A DNA stretch of 64,000 bases from Flavobacterium terrigena (lineage in GTDB: Bacteria; Bacteroidota; Bacteroidia; Flavobacteriales; Flavobacteriaceae): positions 1 to 64,000 of the forward strand of contig NZ_FNYA01000004.1 of NCBI RefSeq assembly GCF_900108955.1. Direction: 5' to 3'. Made by a program: the position numbers and the translations under genes. The notes below the pieces were generated by a model. It had not been told where the DNA came from. It searched no databases and was given only the letters and a program-made list of their open reading frames with translations. Of the stretch, positions 1 through 8,890 are shown one piece after another. Numbering within the stretch: position 1 is the stretch's first letter; every line of letters starts with the position of its first letter.

Positions 1-18
1 TTTTATTTCTTTAATTTT

Positions 19-267
19 ATGTTTTACGTTTATATTCTCTACAGTTTATAGAAAGGAAAATATTATATTGGTCAGACAAATAATATGGAAGATAGGTTGC
101 GTCGTCATAATTCTGGTTATTCTTTGTCAACTAAAAATGGAATTCCTTGGGAGTTAATTACTTCATTTAGTTTGCCAAATAGGAGTGATGCTATAATTTT
201 AGAGAAAAAGATAAAAGCTTACGGAGCTAAACGATATTTAATTTCCGTTGGGTTTTATGAACAGTAA
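19..267 (+). pseudogene. GIY-YIG endonuclease, interrupted by an in-frame stop
   Basis: Reading from the ATG at 19 gives the family start MFYVYILYSL, an in-frame TAG at 49-51, then KGKYYIGQT and the conserved Arg helix (EDRLRRHN), ending at TAA 265-267. The YVYI and YYIG pieces are the two strands that name the GIY-YIG fold. At about 83 codons the total length fits the small single-domain GIY-YIG proteins (UvrC/SLX1-like nuclease core) common in flavobacteria. The stop falls between the two signature strands, so a product starting at the internal ATG (85) would lack the catalytic Tyr residues. It is therefore probably dead unless the TAG is read through or is a sequence error. A tRNA-like 3' tail follows at once, which suggests a tRNA-linked element. 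Confidence 0.75.
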
Positions 268-319
268 TCGCGTCCCGTTTTGACGGGAAGGCCGCAGGTT
301 CGAATCCTACCACCCCGAC
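268..319 (+). pseudogene. tRNA-like 3' half (tRNA-Pro-like tail)
   Basis: Directly after the GIY-YIG stop come a TCCCG/CGGGA hairpin, a T-arm with the loop TTCGAAT, and an acceptor 3' strand CACCCCG plus discriminator A. The T stem (GCAGG/CCTAC) has one mismatch. No matching 5' half lies upstream within the window, so this is a detached tail and not a functional tRNA. The acceptor strand would pair with CGGGGTG, the usual start of bacterial tRNA-Pro. Confidence 0.6.
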
Positions 320-320
320 A

Positions 321-353
321 AAAGAGATTTTCGAAAGAGAGTCTCTTTTTTTT
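321..353 (+). terminator. Rho-independent terminator after the tRNA-like tail
   Basis: AAAGAGA pairs with TCTCTTT across a 14-nt loop, followed by a run of T. It would end transcription coming through the GIY-YIG/tRNA-tail segment. Confidence 0.6.
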
Positions 354-375
354 ATTTTAATTTGAAACGGATTTG

Positions 376-383
376 TATCTTTG
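376..383 (+). promoter_or_regulatory. Bacteroidota -7 box for the lipoprotein-dciA pair
   Basis: TATCTTTG matches TAnnTTTG and lies 21 nt before the ATG at 405. A TTTG is seen only 12 nt upstream, so the -33 element is weak or absent. Confidence 0.45.
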
Positions 384-404
384 AATTTCAAATTATTACT
401 TCCA

Positions 405-827
405 ATGAAAAACTATTTTTACTTAGTATTACTTACGATTAGCTTAATTTCTTGTACTTCAAAACCTAACAAAGAAGATATTGTAAAACTGAATGGGTAT
501 TGGGAAATTGAAAAAGTGGAGTTTCCTGATGGTGACAAGAAAGAATATAAAGTTAATGAATTTCTTGATTACATTGTGTTGAAAGATAATAAAGGAACGA
601 GACAAAAAGTAGCACCACAATTAGACGGGAGTTTTATAAAAGGTGTTTTGCAAGACAATATCAAAGTTGTGGATAGTGCGGATTGCTATTATATGAAAAC
701 AAAATCGAAATTTACGAAATGGGAAGAAAAGATTGTTTCTGTTTCTGATAAAGAATTTGTTTTAGAAAACGAAGCTAAAATTGTATATCACTTTAAGAAA
801 TTCGTACCTTACGATAAAAGAAAATAA
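405..827 (+). CDS. Lipocalin-like lipoprotein
   Basis: A 140-aa protein with a lipoprotein signal peptide (hydrophobic stretch ending LISC, so the mature protein would start at Cys17). The mature part opens with a 'LNGYWEIEKVEFPDG' stretch like the N-terminal strand of small lipocalin-like proteins of Bacteroidota and is predicted to be mostly beta. Ligand and role cannot be read from sequence. I chose the ATG at 405, not the upstream TTG at 381, because that TTG is inside the -7 box and the ATG gives a proper signal peptide. One base separates its stop from the next gene, so the two are co-transcribed. Confidence 0.7.
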   Translation: MKNYFYLVLLTISLISCTSKPNKEDIVKLNGYWEIEKVEFPDGDKKEYKVNEFLDYIVLKDNKGTRQKVAPQLDGSFIKGVLQDNIKVVDSADCYYMKTKSKFTKWEEKIVSVSDKEFVLENEAKIVYHFKKFVPYDKRK

Positions 828-828
828 G

Positions 829-1122
829 ATGAAGAGATTTAATGATGATTTTTCTATTGGAGATGTAATGAAAGAGTTTATGAATAAAAATAAACTCGAA
901 GCTGGTTTGGATATTATAAACGTAAAAGAGACTTGGTTTAAAATGATGGGTCCGGCTTTTAAAAATTACACGGAACAAATTGAATTGAGAAGACAAACTT
1001 TGTATGTGCAATTGAATTCTTCGGTAGTGAAACAAGAATTAGAATACGGAAAATCGAAGATTATAAAAATGCTGAATGAAGAACTTGGAAAAGAATTGAT
1101 TAAAGAGATTGTTTTTAGGTAG
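829..1122 (+). CDS. DUF721 / DciA-like protein
   Basis: A 97-aa basic protein matching the DUF721 family, with the typical 'ETWFKMMGPAFKNYTEQIELRRQTLYVQ' layout and the 'SSVVKQEL' motif that precedes the C-terminal helix. DciA proteins interact with the replicative helicase DnaB and help its loading in bacteria that lack DnaC or DnaI. Short Bacteroidota versions like this one hold only the core KH-like domain, so a helicase role is inferred. The ATG at 829 follows the upstream stop by one base. Confidence 0.8.
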   Translation: MKRFNDDFSIGDVMKEFMNKNKLEAGLDIINVKETWFKMMGPAFKNYTEQIELRRQTLYVQLNSSVVKQELEYGKSKIIKMLNEELGKELIKEIVFR

Positions 1123-1183
1123 AAAAAGGCAAAAGTGAAAAGGGATAAGGCAGAAGTAAAAAGATTAGAGAATTATAAAACAG

Positions 1184-1217
1184 AAAAAGGCGACTTGAAA
1201 TTTCAAGTCGCCTTTTT
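1184..1217. terminator. Bidirectional terminator between dciA and ndk
   Basis: A perfect 34-nt palindrome with 17-bp arms (AAAAAGGCGACTTGAAA and its complement), A-run on one side and T-run on the other, between convergent genes. The preceding 1123-1165 is a purine-rich degenerate repeat (AAAGGCAAAAG-like) also seen at 10818-10896. Confidence 0.85.
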
Positions 1218-1265
1218 ATATTTATATCAACTGCTCACTAAATAGGGAACACTGAATGTTTTTTA

Positions 1266-1685
1266 TTAGAATTGCTCTCTTCCAGCAAAGTGGAATGCAC
1301 CTTCAATAGCAGCATTTTCATCAGAATCTGAACCGTGAACAGCATTTTCTCCAATAGAAGTAGCATATTTTTTACGGATAGTTCCTTCAGCAGCATCTGC
1401 AGGGTTTGTAGCACCAATTAAAGCTCTGAAATCTTCTACAGCGTTATCTTTTTCTAAGATAGCAGCAACGATTGGTCCACGAGTCATGAATTCTACTAAT
1501 TCACCGAAGAAAGGTCTTTCAGAGTGAACTGCATAAAATTTCTGTGCGTCAGCAACAGTTAATTGTGTTAATTTCATTGAAACGATTCTGAAACCACCTT
1601 CAGTAATCATGTTTAAAATTCCACCGATGTGTCCGTTTTCAACTCCATCAGGCTTAATCATTGTAAATGTTCTATTTGTAGCCAT
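1266..1685 (-). CDS. ndk: Nucleoside diphosphate kinase
   Basis: A 139-aa protein of full family length that transfers the gamma-phosphate from ATP to NDPs in the cytoplasm through a phosphohistidine. The N-terminal '[11 protein letters not shown]' strand and the active-site motif NAVHGSDS are both present, with the catalytic His at residue 117. The Arg and Lys residues that grip the phosphates ('GTIRKKY') are also visible. It is a single-gene unit with its own promoter and a bidirectional terminator. Confidence 0.97.
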   Translation of the reverse strand: MATNRTFTMIKPDGVENGHIGGILNMITEGGFRIVSMKLTQLTVADAQKFYAVHSERPFFGELVEFMTRGPIVAAILEKDNAVEDFRALIGATNPADAAEGTIRKKYATSIGENAVHGSDSDENAAIEGAFHFAGREQF

Positions 1686-1702
1686 TTTTCTTAAATTTTT
1701 TG

Positions 1703-1731
1703 CAAAGGTAGTATTTAATTCTTTATTGCAA
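1703..1731 (-). promoter_or_regulatory. ndk promoter
   Basis: On the minus strand TACCTTTG (1703-1710) is the -7 box and TTG (1729-1731) the -33 element, 18 nt apart. It sits 18 nt before the ndk start codon. Confidence 0.6.
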
Positions 1732-1747
1732 AGCGGTTTATTGAAAA

Positions 1748-2572
1748 TTATTGAACAACTGTTTTTACTAAACGGAAACCATAAAATTCATGTGTTTTCT
1801 CTGGAGCAGTAGAAATTCTGTTTGCTGGTCTAGCATAATTTGGCTGACTATCCCAAGAACCACCTCTTACACATTTTTTTTCTCCACTTTCTGGTCCTTT
1901 TGGGTTTTTACCATTTTCAATTTTGTAGTAATCTTTGTTATACCAATCCCAACACCATTCCCAAACGTTTCCAGTCATATCGTATAAACCTAATTCATTT
2001 TGTAATTTACTTCCAACAACATGTGGCGTACCATTACTATTTCCTTTGTGCCAAGCAATTTCGTCTAAAGTATTACTTCCAGAATATTTGTATCCTTTAG
2101 TTAATTTTCCACCTTTTGCTGCATATTCCCATTCTGCTTCAGTTGGTAATCTGTATCCATTTGCTGCAAAATTACAAGCGTAAAATGGACCATTCATTGT
2201 ATAAACAGGTGTTAAACCTTCTTTTTTACTTAACCAGTTGCAATATGAAATAGCTTCTTCCCAAGTAATATTGTTCATTGGTAATTTATCTTTCCAACCC
2301 CATTTTGGAGCTTTAGGCATTTTAAGCTTTTTCGCTTTTACGAATTGTTTCCATTCCCAAACGGTAACTTCAAATTTGCTGATTTCAAAAGAGTTTAAAG
2401 TGACTTCATGCTTTTTTTGTTCATCAACTTCTGCTGTTCCATCTAAATCATCTGATCCCATGAAAAAGTTTCCACCTTCTACTTTAACCATAGAAAAAGG
2501 AAGTGTAGTAAATGATAATAATGTAATTGAAATTAGTAGGATTGCAGTTAATGAAATTGTTATATTTTTCAT
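1748..2572 (-). CDS. Formylglycine-generating-enzyme-fold (SUMF1) protein
   Basis: A 274-aa secreted or membrane-anchored protein with an N-terminal hydrophobic segment (residues 4-22) followed by a complete FGE-sulfatase fold. Visible motifs in order are [23 protein letters not shown], a [10 protein letters not shown] stretch, RGGSW and FYGFRL. The fold is shared by true formylglycine enzymes, by oxidases of other kinds and by structural gliding-motility lipoproteins such as GldK and GldJ. No lipobox is seen here and no sulfatase is adjacent, so the substrate is open. The ATG at 2572 was preferred to an upstream TTG because the promoter box lies between them. Confidence 0.8.
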   Translation of the reverse strand: MKNITISLTAILLISITLLSFTTLPFSMVKVEGGNFFMGSDDLDGTAEVDEQKKHEVTLNSFEISKFEVTVWEWKQFVKAKKLKMPKAPKWGWKDKLPMNNITWEEAISYCNWLSKKEGLTPVYTMNGPFYACNFAANGYRLPTEAEWEYAAKGGKLTKGYKYSGSNTLDEIAWHKGNSNGTPHVVGSKLQNELGLYDMTGNVWEWCWDWYNKDYYKIENGKNPKGPESGEKKCVRGGSWDSQPNYARPANRISTAPEKTHEFYGFRLVKTVVQ

Positions 2573-2614
2573 GTTTTTTAAGTTAAATGTTAAATTTGGG
2601 TCATTTTTCTGGTA

Positions 2615-2647
2615 CAAATATAGAATTAGACACAAATAAAACAACAA
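2615..2647 (-). promoter_or_regulatory. Promoter of the SUMF1-domain gene
   Basis: Minus-strand TATATTTG (2615-2622) with TTG at 2645-2647, 22 nt apart, fits the Bacteroidota consensus and lies 42 nt before the start. Confidence 0.6.
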
Positions 2648-2734
2648 AAAACAGATGAATTTTAATTAAAATCGATGAAATGCAGTTTATTTGAAAACTG
2701 AAGCGCTTTTTTGAGGGATAAAATTGCGAATACT

Positions 2735-4315
2735 TTAAATTTTGACGATTTTAAAATGTGTTTTTAATGGATTTGACAATAAAATAATGTTATTTATGAA
2801 TTCTTTTGAATAAAACTCACTGAAATTGCTTTTTCGTTCTTGTAAACTTCCATTTGTAAACAATTGATTTTGAATATCAAAAATTCGTTCCAATTTATCG
2901 GCATGAACTCTTTTTTCCGCTTTTAGTAAGCGTTTTTCCAGATTTTCTAAGCCTTTCGTTTGTTTTGCTTCTTGAGCTTTAACAGCACCTAGAAAAGATT
3001 TGTCCGTTTGCTCTGCAATTTTCAATAATTCGGAAAATTGTTTTTTTAACGTTTCTTTCTGTTCTGAAAAATCAATTTTAAAGTTGGAGAATTCTTTTGT
3101 TTTCTTATTGAATAATTCCTGTTGAGGTAAAAACAAGTCAGCCCAAGTAATTTCTAGTTTGTCAATTTTGTCTAGTTGTTTTTCAGTGACAACTACAAAT
3201 GAATTTCGTACGATTAACATTGGAAAAGTAACCTTTTGTGCATTGAAATTACTTTTCAATTCTAACCAATACGCAATTTCACCAGCACCACCAATATAGG
3301 CCAAGTTGGGTAAAATTACTTCTTGATATAACGGTCGTAAAATTACATTTGGACTAAATTTTTCTGGCGAATTTTTAAGTACTTCTAAAATTTCTGATTC
3401 AGAAAATGCAATTTTCGTGTTGTTGACTTTATATAGGTTGTTTTCAAAAACAATTCGTTCGCGTAAATGATCTTCAATATAAAACAGATTAATTTCTCTT
3501 GGATTAACTTGAACAGCATAATCTTTTAAGTGCTGAATGGTTTTTGAAACTTCTTCAAATGAATTCTGATGAAGTAATTCGTCTTTAATATAAGGTGTGA
3601 AAAGTGTTTTCAAATTCGAATCGTCACCATCAATAATAATTAAACCTTCTTCTGAAAACAATTCATTGGCTAAAAAACGAGTCGCATCCGCTAAATTAGA
3701 ATGTTCTAAATAAGATTTTTGGAATAATTCTTTCAAGTATTCGGCGGTTGAACCAACACCAATTGTATCTGAAAAAGCTTTATAAATTTTATCTAATCCT
3801 TCGGTCGATAATCGGCCTACTGGTCCTAAACTATCTTTTTTCCAAGTAATTTTTTTATCTTTAAAATTGAAATGATTAATTTCTTCAAAATCGTGATCTT
3901 CAGTCGCCATCCAATAAACGGGCACGAAATTATACTCCGAATATTTTTCTTTTAATTGCTTACATAAATTAATTACTGAAGCAATTTTGTAAATAAAATA
4001 TGCGGGACCAGTGAATAAATTCAGTTGATGACCAGTAGTTATAGTAAAGGTTTTCTCTGATTTCAGAAGTTCAATATTAGCTTGAGTCAATTCTGAAATG
4101 GGAAAGTTTGCGTTTTGATTTTTTAAGGCTTCAGCTAAAATTTGTCGGTTTTCTAAACTATAGTTTATTGCTTTTTCATCAATTTGAGCGGCAAAATTTT
4201 CTAAGGCTGGAAAACGATGATATAAAGACTGTATTTCAGGTTTTTCATCTAAATAATCTACAATTAGTTTAGAGAAATAACCCGATTTTTGATACGTAAT
4301 ACAATCTGTTGGCAT
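2735..4315 (-). CDS. bshC: Bacillithiol biosynthesis cysteine-adding enzyme BshC
   Basis: A 526-aa protein of normal BshC length. It adds cysteine to glucosaminyl-malate, the last step of bacillithiol synthesis. Family hallmarks are the TTGHQLNLFTGPAYFIYK segment of the Rossmann-like core, the 'PVYWMATEDHDFEEINH' motif, the late 'ILRPLYQE..LPNLAYIGG' block and a long coiled coil near residues 400-470. No other bsh gene lies in the window, as is usual for this scattered pathway. A possible -7 box (minus-strand TATTTTTG, 4336-4343) precedes the ATG. Confidence 0.93.
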   Translation of the reverse strand: MPTDCITYQKSGYFSKLIVDYLDEKPEIQSLYHRFPALENFAAQIDEKAINYSLENRQILAEALKNQNANFPISELTQANIELLKSEKTFTITTGHQLNLFTGPAYFIYKIASVINLCKQLKEKYSEYNFVPVYWMATEDHDFEEINHFNFKDKKITWKKDSLGPVGRLSTEGLDKIYKAFSDTIGVGSTAEYLKELFQKSYLEHSNLADATRFLANELFSEEGLIIIDGDDSNLKTLFTPYIKDELLHQNSFEEVSKTIQHLKDYAVQVNPREINLFYIEDHLRERIVFENNLYKVNNTKIAFSESEILEVLKNSPEKFSPNVILRPLYQEVILPNLAYIGGAGEIAYWLELKSNFNAQKVTFPMLIVRNSFVVVTEKQLDKIDKLEITWADLFLPQQELFNKKTKEFSNFKIDFSEQKETLKKQFSELLKIAEQTDKSFLGAVKAQEAKQTKGLENLEKRLLKAEKRVHADKLERIFDIQNQLFTNGSLQERKSNFSEFYSKEFINNIILLSNPLKTHFKIVKI

Positions 4316-4372
4316 AGTTTTTTATTTACTTTCTACAAAAATAATCATTTTTCGCTATCAATAATTAATTTT

Positions 4373-4380
4373 TATCTTTG
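4373..4380 (+). promoter_or_regulatory. -7 box for the radical SAM gene
   Basis: TATCTTTG fits TAnnTTTG. It overlaps the most upstream in-frame TTG (4378), which rules that TTG out as the translation start. Confidence 0.5.
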
Positions 4381-4395
4381 TCAAAACATTTTCTT

Positions 4396-6576
4396 TTGAA
4401 AAACTTGCTCCTTATCACGCCACCTTTTACGCAATTGAATACGCCTTATCCTGCAACGGCTTATATCAAAGGGTTTCTAAATACGAAAAGTATTTCTGCT
4501 TTTCAAATGGATTTGGGGATAGAAGTGATTTTAGAATTATTTTCCAAAACTGGTTTACAACAAATTTTCGATTCCGTTGAACAATCTGAACTTACAACTG
4601 AAAACTTACAACGCATTTATAGTTTAAGAGCTGATTACATCAATACAATAGATGCGGTAATCGCTTTTCTACAAGGAAATAATCCAACGTTAGCACGACA
4701 AATTTGTAGTGGAAATTTCTTGCCAGAAGCTTTTCGTTTCAATCAATTAGACGATATGGAATGGGCTTTTGGAAACATGGGAATGCAAGACAAAGCGAAA
4801 CATTTAGCCACGTTATATTTAGAGGATTTATCCGATTTTATTGTAGAATGTGTCGATGAAAATTTCGGATTTAGTCGCTACGCAGAACGATTAGGTAGAA
4901 GTGCGAATTCGTTTGACGAAATGTATGCCGAATTACAAAATGAAACAACCTATATCGATAAAATCACGCTTAAAATTTTAGAAGAAAGAATAAAAGAAGT
5001 ACAACCGAAACTGGTTTTAATTTCTGTGCCTTTTCCTGGAAATTTATATAGTGCTTTTCGTTCCGCTCAATTTATAAAAGCCAATTTCCCAGAAATCAAA
5101 ATTTCTATGGGTGGCGGTTTTCCAAATACCGAATTACGTAGCTTAAAAGACACCAGAGTTTTTGAGTTTTTAGATTTTATTACACTCGACGATGGAGAAT
5201 TGCCAGTAGAATTATTATTTGAAGCAGTTTGTCAGACTGAGCGTGTTGAAGTCCAATTCAAAAGAACATTTCTTCTAGAAAACAATGAAGTCGTTTATAA
5301 AAACAACACCACAAAACACGATTACAAGCAATCGGAAGTTGGAACACCAGACTATTCGGATTTACTTTTAGATAAATATATTTCTGTTATTGAAATCGCC
5401 AATCCAATGCACAGTTTGTGGAGCGATGGACGTTGGAATAAACTAACCATGGCGCACGGTTGCTATTGGGGAAAATGTACGTTTTGCGATATCTCGTTAG
5501 ATTATATTAAAATTTACGAACCCATTGCAGCTAAGACTTTAGTCGACAGAATGGAAGAAATGATTGCTCAAACTGGTGAAACCGGATTTCATTTTGTAGA
5601 TGAAGCCGCGCCACCAGCTTTAATGCGTGAAGTGGCTTTAGAAATCTTAAATCGTAAGTTGGTTGTTACTTGGTGGACAAACATTCGTTTTGAAAAAAGC
5701 TTTACACAAGATTTGTGTTTATTACTAAAAGCTTCTGGTTGTATAGCCGTTTCTGGTGGGTTAGAAGTTGCTTCAGATAGATTATTGAAATTAATAGATA
5801 AAGGCGTAACGGTAGAACAAGTGGCGAAAGTCACACATCATTTTACGGAATCTGGAATTATGGTTCACGCATATTTGATGTACGGTTATCCAACTCAAAC
5901 AATTCAGGAAACGATTGATAGTTTAGAGATGGTTCGACAATTATTCGAATTAGGTGTGATTCAATCCGGATTTTGGCATCAATTTGCTATGACAGCACAT
6001 TCTCCTGTAGGCTTAAATCCAGAAGAATTTGGAGTAATTCCACAACAAAACGACATTACATTTGCCAATAACGATATTCAATTTACAGACAAAACCGGAA
6101 TCAATCACGATAAGTTTAGCTTCGGATTAAAAAAATCGTTGTTCAATTATATGCACGGTATTTGTTTCGATTACGATTTACAAGATTGGTTCGAATTTAA
6201 GATTCCAAAAACGAAGATTCAGCATAATTTTATTGAAAACGCTATTCTAGATTCAGATAATTTTTCACTAAAACCAACTGCGAAAATTATTTGGATTGGA
6301 AACCAACCGATTGTAGAACATTTTACTAAATCTAAAAAAGGAAATAGCTGGGAAATGTCTAAACTTATGTTTCATATGAAATCGGATTCTGTAGAAATAA
6401 CCTTAGAAAGAGACAAAGCAGAATGGTTAATTTCAGTACTTCAATCTGTTTCTAATAAAAGTGAGGCATTAAAAAACATAAAACAAGATTTTGAAACGCA
6501 TTTTGAAGATTTTGAATTGTTTTGGTTTAGTAAACCTATAAAAACTTTGCGCGATACAGGATTGTTAATTCTGTAA
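4396..6576 (+). CDS. B12-binding-domain radical SAM protein
   Basis: A 726-aa iron-sulfur enzyme. The N-terminal half (to about residue 310) resembles a cobalamin-binding Rossmann domain, including 'KPKLVLISVPFPGNLYSAF' and 'SMGGGFPNTELR'. A radical SAM barrel follows, with cluster cysteines C356, C361 and C364 in HGCYWGKCTFCDIS, then 'SGGLEVASDRLLKLIDKGVT' and 'YLMYGYPTQT' as later barrel strands. The spacing C-x4-C-x2-C is slightly off the usual C-x3-C-x2-C. Substrate is unknown. There is no ATG near the start; TTG at 4396 gives MKNLLLITPPF, the usual opening of the family, and leaves about 10 nt of leader. Confidence 0.82.
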   Translation: MKNLLLITPPFTQLNTPYPATAYIKGFLNTKSISAFQMDLGIEVILELFSKTGLQQIFDSVEQSELTTENLQRIYSLRADYINTIDAVIAFLQGNNPTLARQICSGNFLPEAFRFNQLDDMEWAFGNMGMQDKAKHLATLYLEDLSDFIVECVDENFGFSRYAERLGRSANSFDEMYAELQNETTYIDKITLKILEERIKEVQPKLVLISVPFPGNLYSAFRSAQFIKANFPEIKISMGGGFPNTELRSLKDTRVFEFLDFITLDDGELPVELLFEAVCQTERVEVQFKRTFLLENNEVVYKNNTTKHDYKQSEVGTPDYSDLLLDKYISVIEIANPMHSLWSDGRWNKLTMAHGCYWGKCTFCDISLDYIKIYEPIAAKTLVDRMEEMIAQTGETGFHFVDEAAPPALMREVALEILNRKLVVTWWTNIRFEKSFTQDLCLLLKASGCIAVSGGLEVASDRLLKLIDKGVTVEQVAKVTHHFTESGIMVHAYLMYGYPTQTIQETIDSLEMVRQLFELGVIQSGFWHQFAMTAHSPVGLNPEEFGVIPQQNDITFANNDIQFTDKTGINHDKFSFGLKKSLFNYMHGICFDYDLQDWFEFKIPKTKIQHNFIENAILDSDNFSLKPTAKIIWIGNQPIVEHFTKSKKGNSWEMSKLMFHMKSDSVEITLERDKAEWLISVLQSVSNKSEALKNIKQDFETHFEDFELFWFSKPIKTLRDTGLLIL

Positions 6577-6697
6577 CATTTTTGCGTAATAGCGTTTTAT
6601 TGTGTTGTTTTATCGTTATTTTGTTGTTATTTTTACATTAAATTATGTTTTTTGTTGATTTTTTTATATATTTAAAGAAATATAGAGAAATTCATCT

Positions 6698-8797
6698 ATG
6701 AATATAATAGTACGCAACCTCAGAAATTCAACTTATTTAAAGGTGGTAACTCTGTTATCTGTAGTTTCTTTTGGATTATTACTAATTGTAGTTTTCCTTT
6801 ATTTCTATATGCGAGTTCAAGAAAAAGAAATTTTTAAGAACAGCAAAGAATTATATCAAAATGAAATCAATTCTCTTCTAAAATTAAATTCAGAATCTTA
6901 TTCAGCTGTTGTAAATGATGCCACTTATTGGGATGAATTTGTAAAATTTACTCAAACAAAAGATTTAAAATGGTTTAATACATCAATTGCGATATTAATT
7001 GATACGTATGATGTAGAACATTTATCCGCTTATTCTGCAGATGGAGAATTTATTACCAAAGTCTCCACTTTAAAAATTAAAACGAAAGACTTTATCCCAA
7101 AGGAAGTTTTTAGTCTTATCAAAGAGAAAAAATTCGAGAAATTTTATATAAGAATTCCAGAAGGAATTGTAGAAATTTACGGAGCATCTATTCATCCATC
7201 AAACGATCCATTCAAAAATAAAACAAAACCGTCTGGATATTTTTTCATGGCGCGACTTTTAGATAGAGATTATTTCGCAAATATTGAAGAAATCTGCAGT
7301 TCTAAAATAAAGTTTTATACGGGTAAGGAACGAGCTTTAAAAACTGTTTTTACAACCATTCCATTACTTGATATCAATAAGAGGGAAGTGGCCAAATTGT
7401 ATTTCAAAAGATCTTACGATATCGATTTTTATATTACGAAAAGTATTTTATGTATTATGGCAATGGCCATAATTTTATCGTGGGGAATTTTCTTTTTTTA
7501 TGCAAATAAATGGGCGCAAGTGCCTTTGGAATTAATTAAAAGAATTTTAAAAGGAGATACGGTAGCCATCGAAAAATTAAAAAAGATTAAAGGTGAATTC
7601 CGTCATATGGGTAAACTCTTTGAAGAAAATTTAAACCAAAAAACGGAACTGATTGCATCTAAAATAAAAGCAGAAGAAAGCGATAAACTAAAATCGGCGT
7701 TTTTGATGAATTTGTCTCACGAAATTAGAACGCCAATGAATGCCATTGTTGGTTTTTCTGATTTGCTATTAGATGAGAAAACAACAGAGTTTGAAAAACA
7801 CGAATACGTTAGAATTATACAATATAATAGCAGAAGTTTGCTAAGTATTGTAGATGATTTAATTGAAATGTCGAAAATTGATTCCGATTTAATTAAACCA
7901 AATTACAGTAATGTAAGTCTGGAAAAACTATTAAAAGCTGCTTATGAATCGGCAAGTTTCTCTAATAAAAACAGTAATGTTGTTGTTAAATTACAAGAAC
8001 CAAGCGAAAAACCTAAGAGAAATATTGTTACCGATGCTGTAAAACTGAATCAAATTTTAGTTAACTTATTGAATAATGCCTTAAAATTCACAGATGAAGG
8101 TTTTGTGATTTTAGATTACGAAATTGATCCTGTAAAAAATCTAATTATTTTTGAAGTGAAAGATTCTGGAATTGGAATGCCTGAAGAATTTAAAGAGAAA
8201 ATTTTTAAACGTTTCAATAAAATCAATGCGAAAAAGATTTCTGCAAATGAAGGTTTAGGTTTAGGATTGGCCATTTCTAAATCATATGTGGAAATGCTTG
8301 GCGGAACCATTTCTGTAGAAACAAAAGAAGGTTTGGGTTCTACATTTAGGTTTACCATACCTTTGCAATATGCTACAAATGATAATGCTGAGGTGAAAAA
8401 AGTAAACTCAATTGAGAATTACACTTTAGGAAACGAAGAAGTTGTTTTAGTAGCAGAAGACGATAATATTAATTTTAAACTTATCGAAAAACTATTGAAG
8501 ATCTTTAATTTTAAAGTGATTAGAGCAGTAGACGGATTAGAAGCGGTTGAAATTTGTAGAACCCATAACGAAATTGATTTGGTTTTTATGGATATTAAAA
8601 TGCCGAATTTAGATGGTTATGGCGCTTTTCAAAAAATTAGAGAATTCAATAAAGAAATCCCAATAATTGCTCAAACTTCTTATTCATTTCCTGAAGAAGT
8701 GGATAAAATTAAAGAACTCGGATTCAACGATTTTATTTCTAAACCTTTAGAAAAAGAGAAATTGTACGAATTGGTTAAAAAATACTTTAATAAGTAA
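6698..8797 (+). CDS. Hybrid sensor histidine kinase with periplasmic CHASE4-like domain
   Basis: A 699-aa membrane protein. Residues 14-38 form TM1, followed by a periplasmic domain with the CHASE4-like 'SAVVNDATYWDEFVKF' stretch, and TM2 lies near residues 248-270. The cytoplasmic part has a DHp helix with the phospho-acceptor H341 (LSHEIRTPMN), a complete ATPase domain (N box LNNALKFTDEG, G boxes DSGIGMP and GLGLGLAIS) and a C-terminal receiver with acidic pair EDD, phospho-acceptor D632 (FMDIKMPNLDG) and Lys in ISKPLEK. No dedicated response regulator or HPt gene is adjacent, so the phosphorelay partner and the signal are unknown. Confidence 0.9.
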   Translation: MNIIVRNLRNSTYLKVVTLLSVVSFGLLLIVVFLYFYMRVQEKEIFKNSKELYQNEINSLLKLNSESYSAVVNDATYWDEFVKFTQTKDLKWFNTSIAILIDTYDVEHLSAYSADGEFITKVSTLKIKTKDFIPKEVFSLIKEKKFEKFYIRIPEGIVEIYGASIHPSNDPFKNKTKPSGYFFMARLLDRDYFANIEEICSSKIKFYTGKERALKTVFTTIPLLDINKREVAKLYFKRSYDIDFYITKSILCIMAMAIILSWGIFFFYANKWAQVPLELIKRILKGDTVAIEKLKKIKGEFRHMGKLFEENLNQKTELIASKIKAEESDKLKSAFLMNLSHEIRTPMNAIVGFSDLLLDEKTTEFEKHEYVRIIQYNSRSLLSIVDDLIEMSKIDSDLIKPNYSNVSLEKLLKAAYESASFSNKNSNVVVKLQEPSEKPKRNIVTDAVKLNQILVNLLNNALKFTDEGFVILDYEIDPVKNLIIFEVKDSGIGMPEEFKEKIFKRFNKINAKKISANEGLGLGLAISKSYVEMLGGTISVETKEGLGSTFRFTIPLQYATNDNAEVKKVNSIENYTLGNEEVVLVAEDDNINFKLIEKLLKIFNFKVIRAVDGLEAVEICRTHNEIDLVFMDIKMPNLDGYGAFQKIREFNKEIPIIAQTSYSFPEEVDKIKELGFNDFISKPLEKEKLYELVKKYFNK

Positions 8798-8890
8798 TAT
8801 TTAAACTATATCATTTTTGCAATTTCTTGTAAATAAAATTTACTTAAACGTTTTCTTTTGCTTATTTTTACGCTCAAATTTTATGTAATT

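Noticed and set aside
2238-2639. Open frames opposite the FGE-fold gene and many other antisense frames
   Set aside because: They overlap well-supported genes on the opposite strand and encode no recognisable protein.
4378-4395. TTG 4378 as start of the radical SAM gene
   Set aside because: It lies inside the -7 promoter box; TTG 4396 gives the family N terminus.
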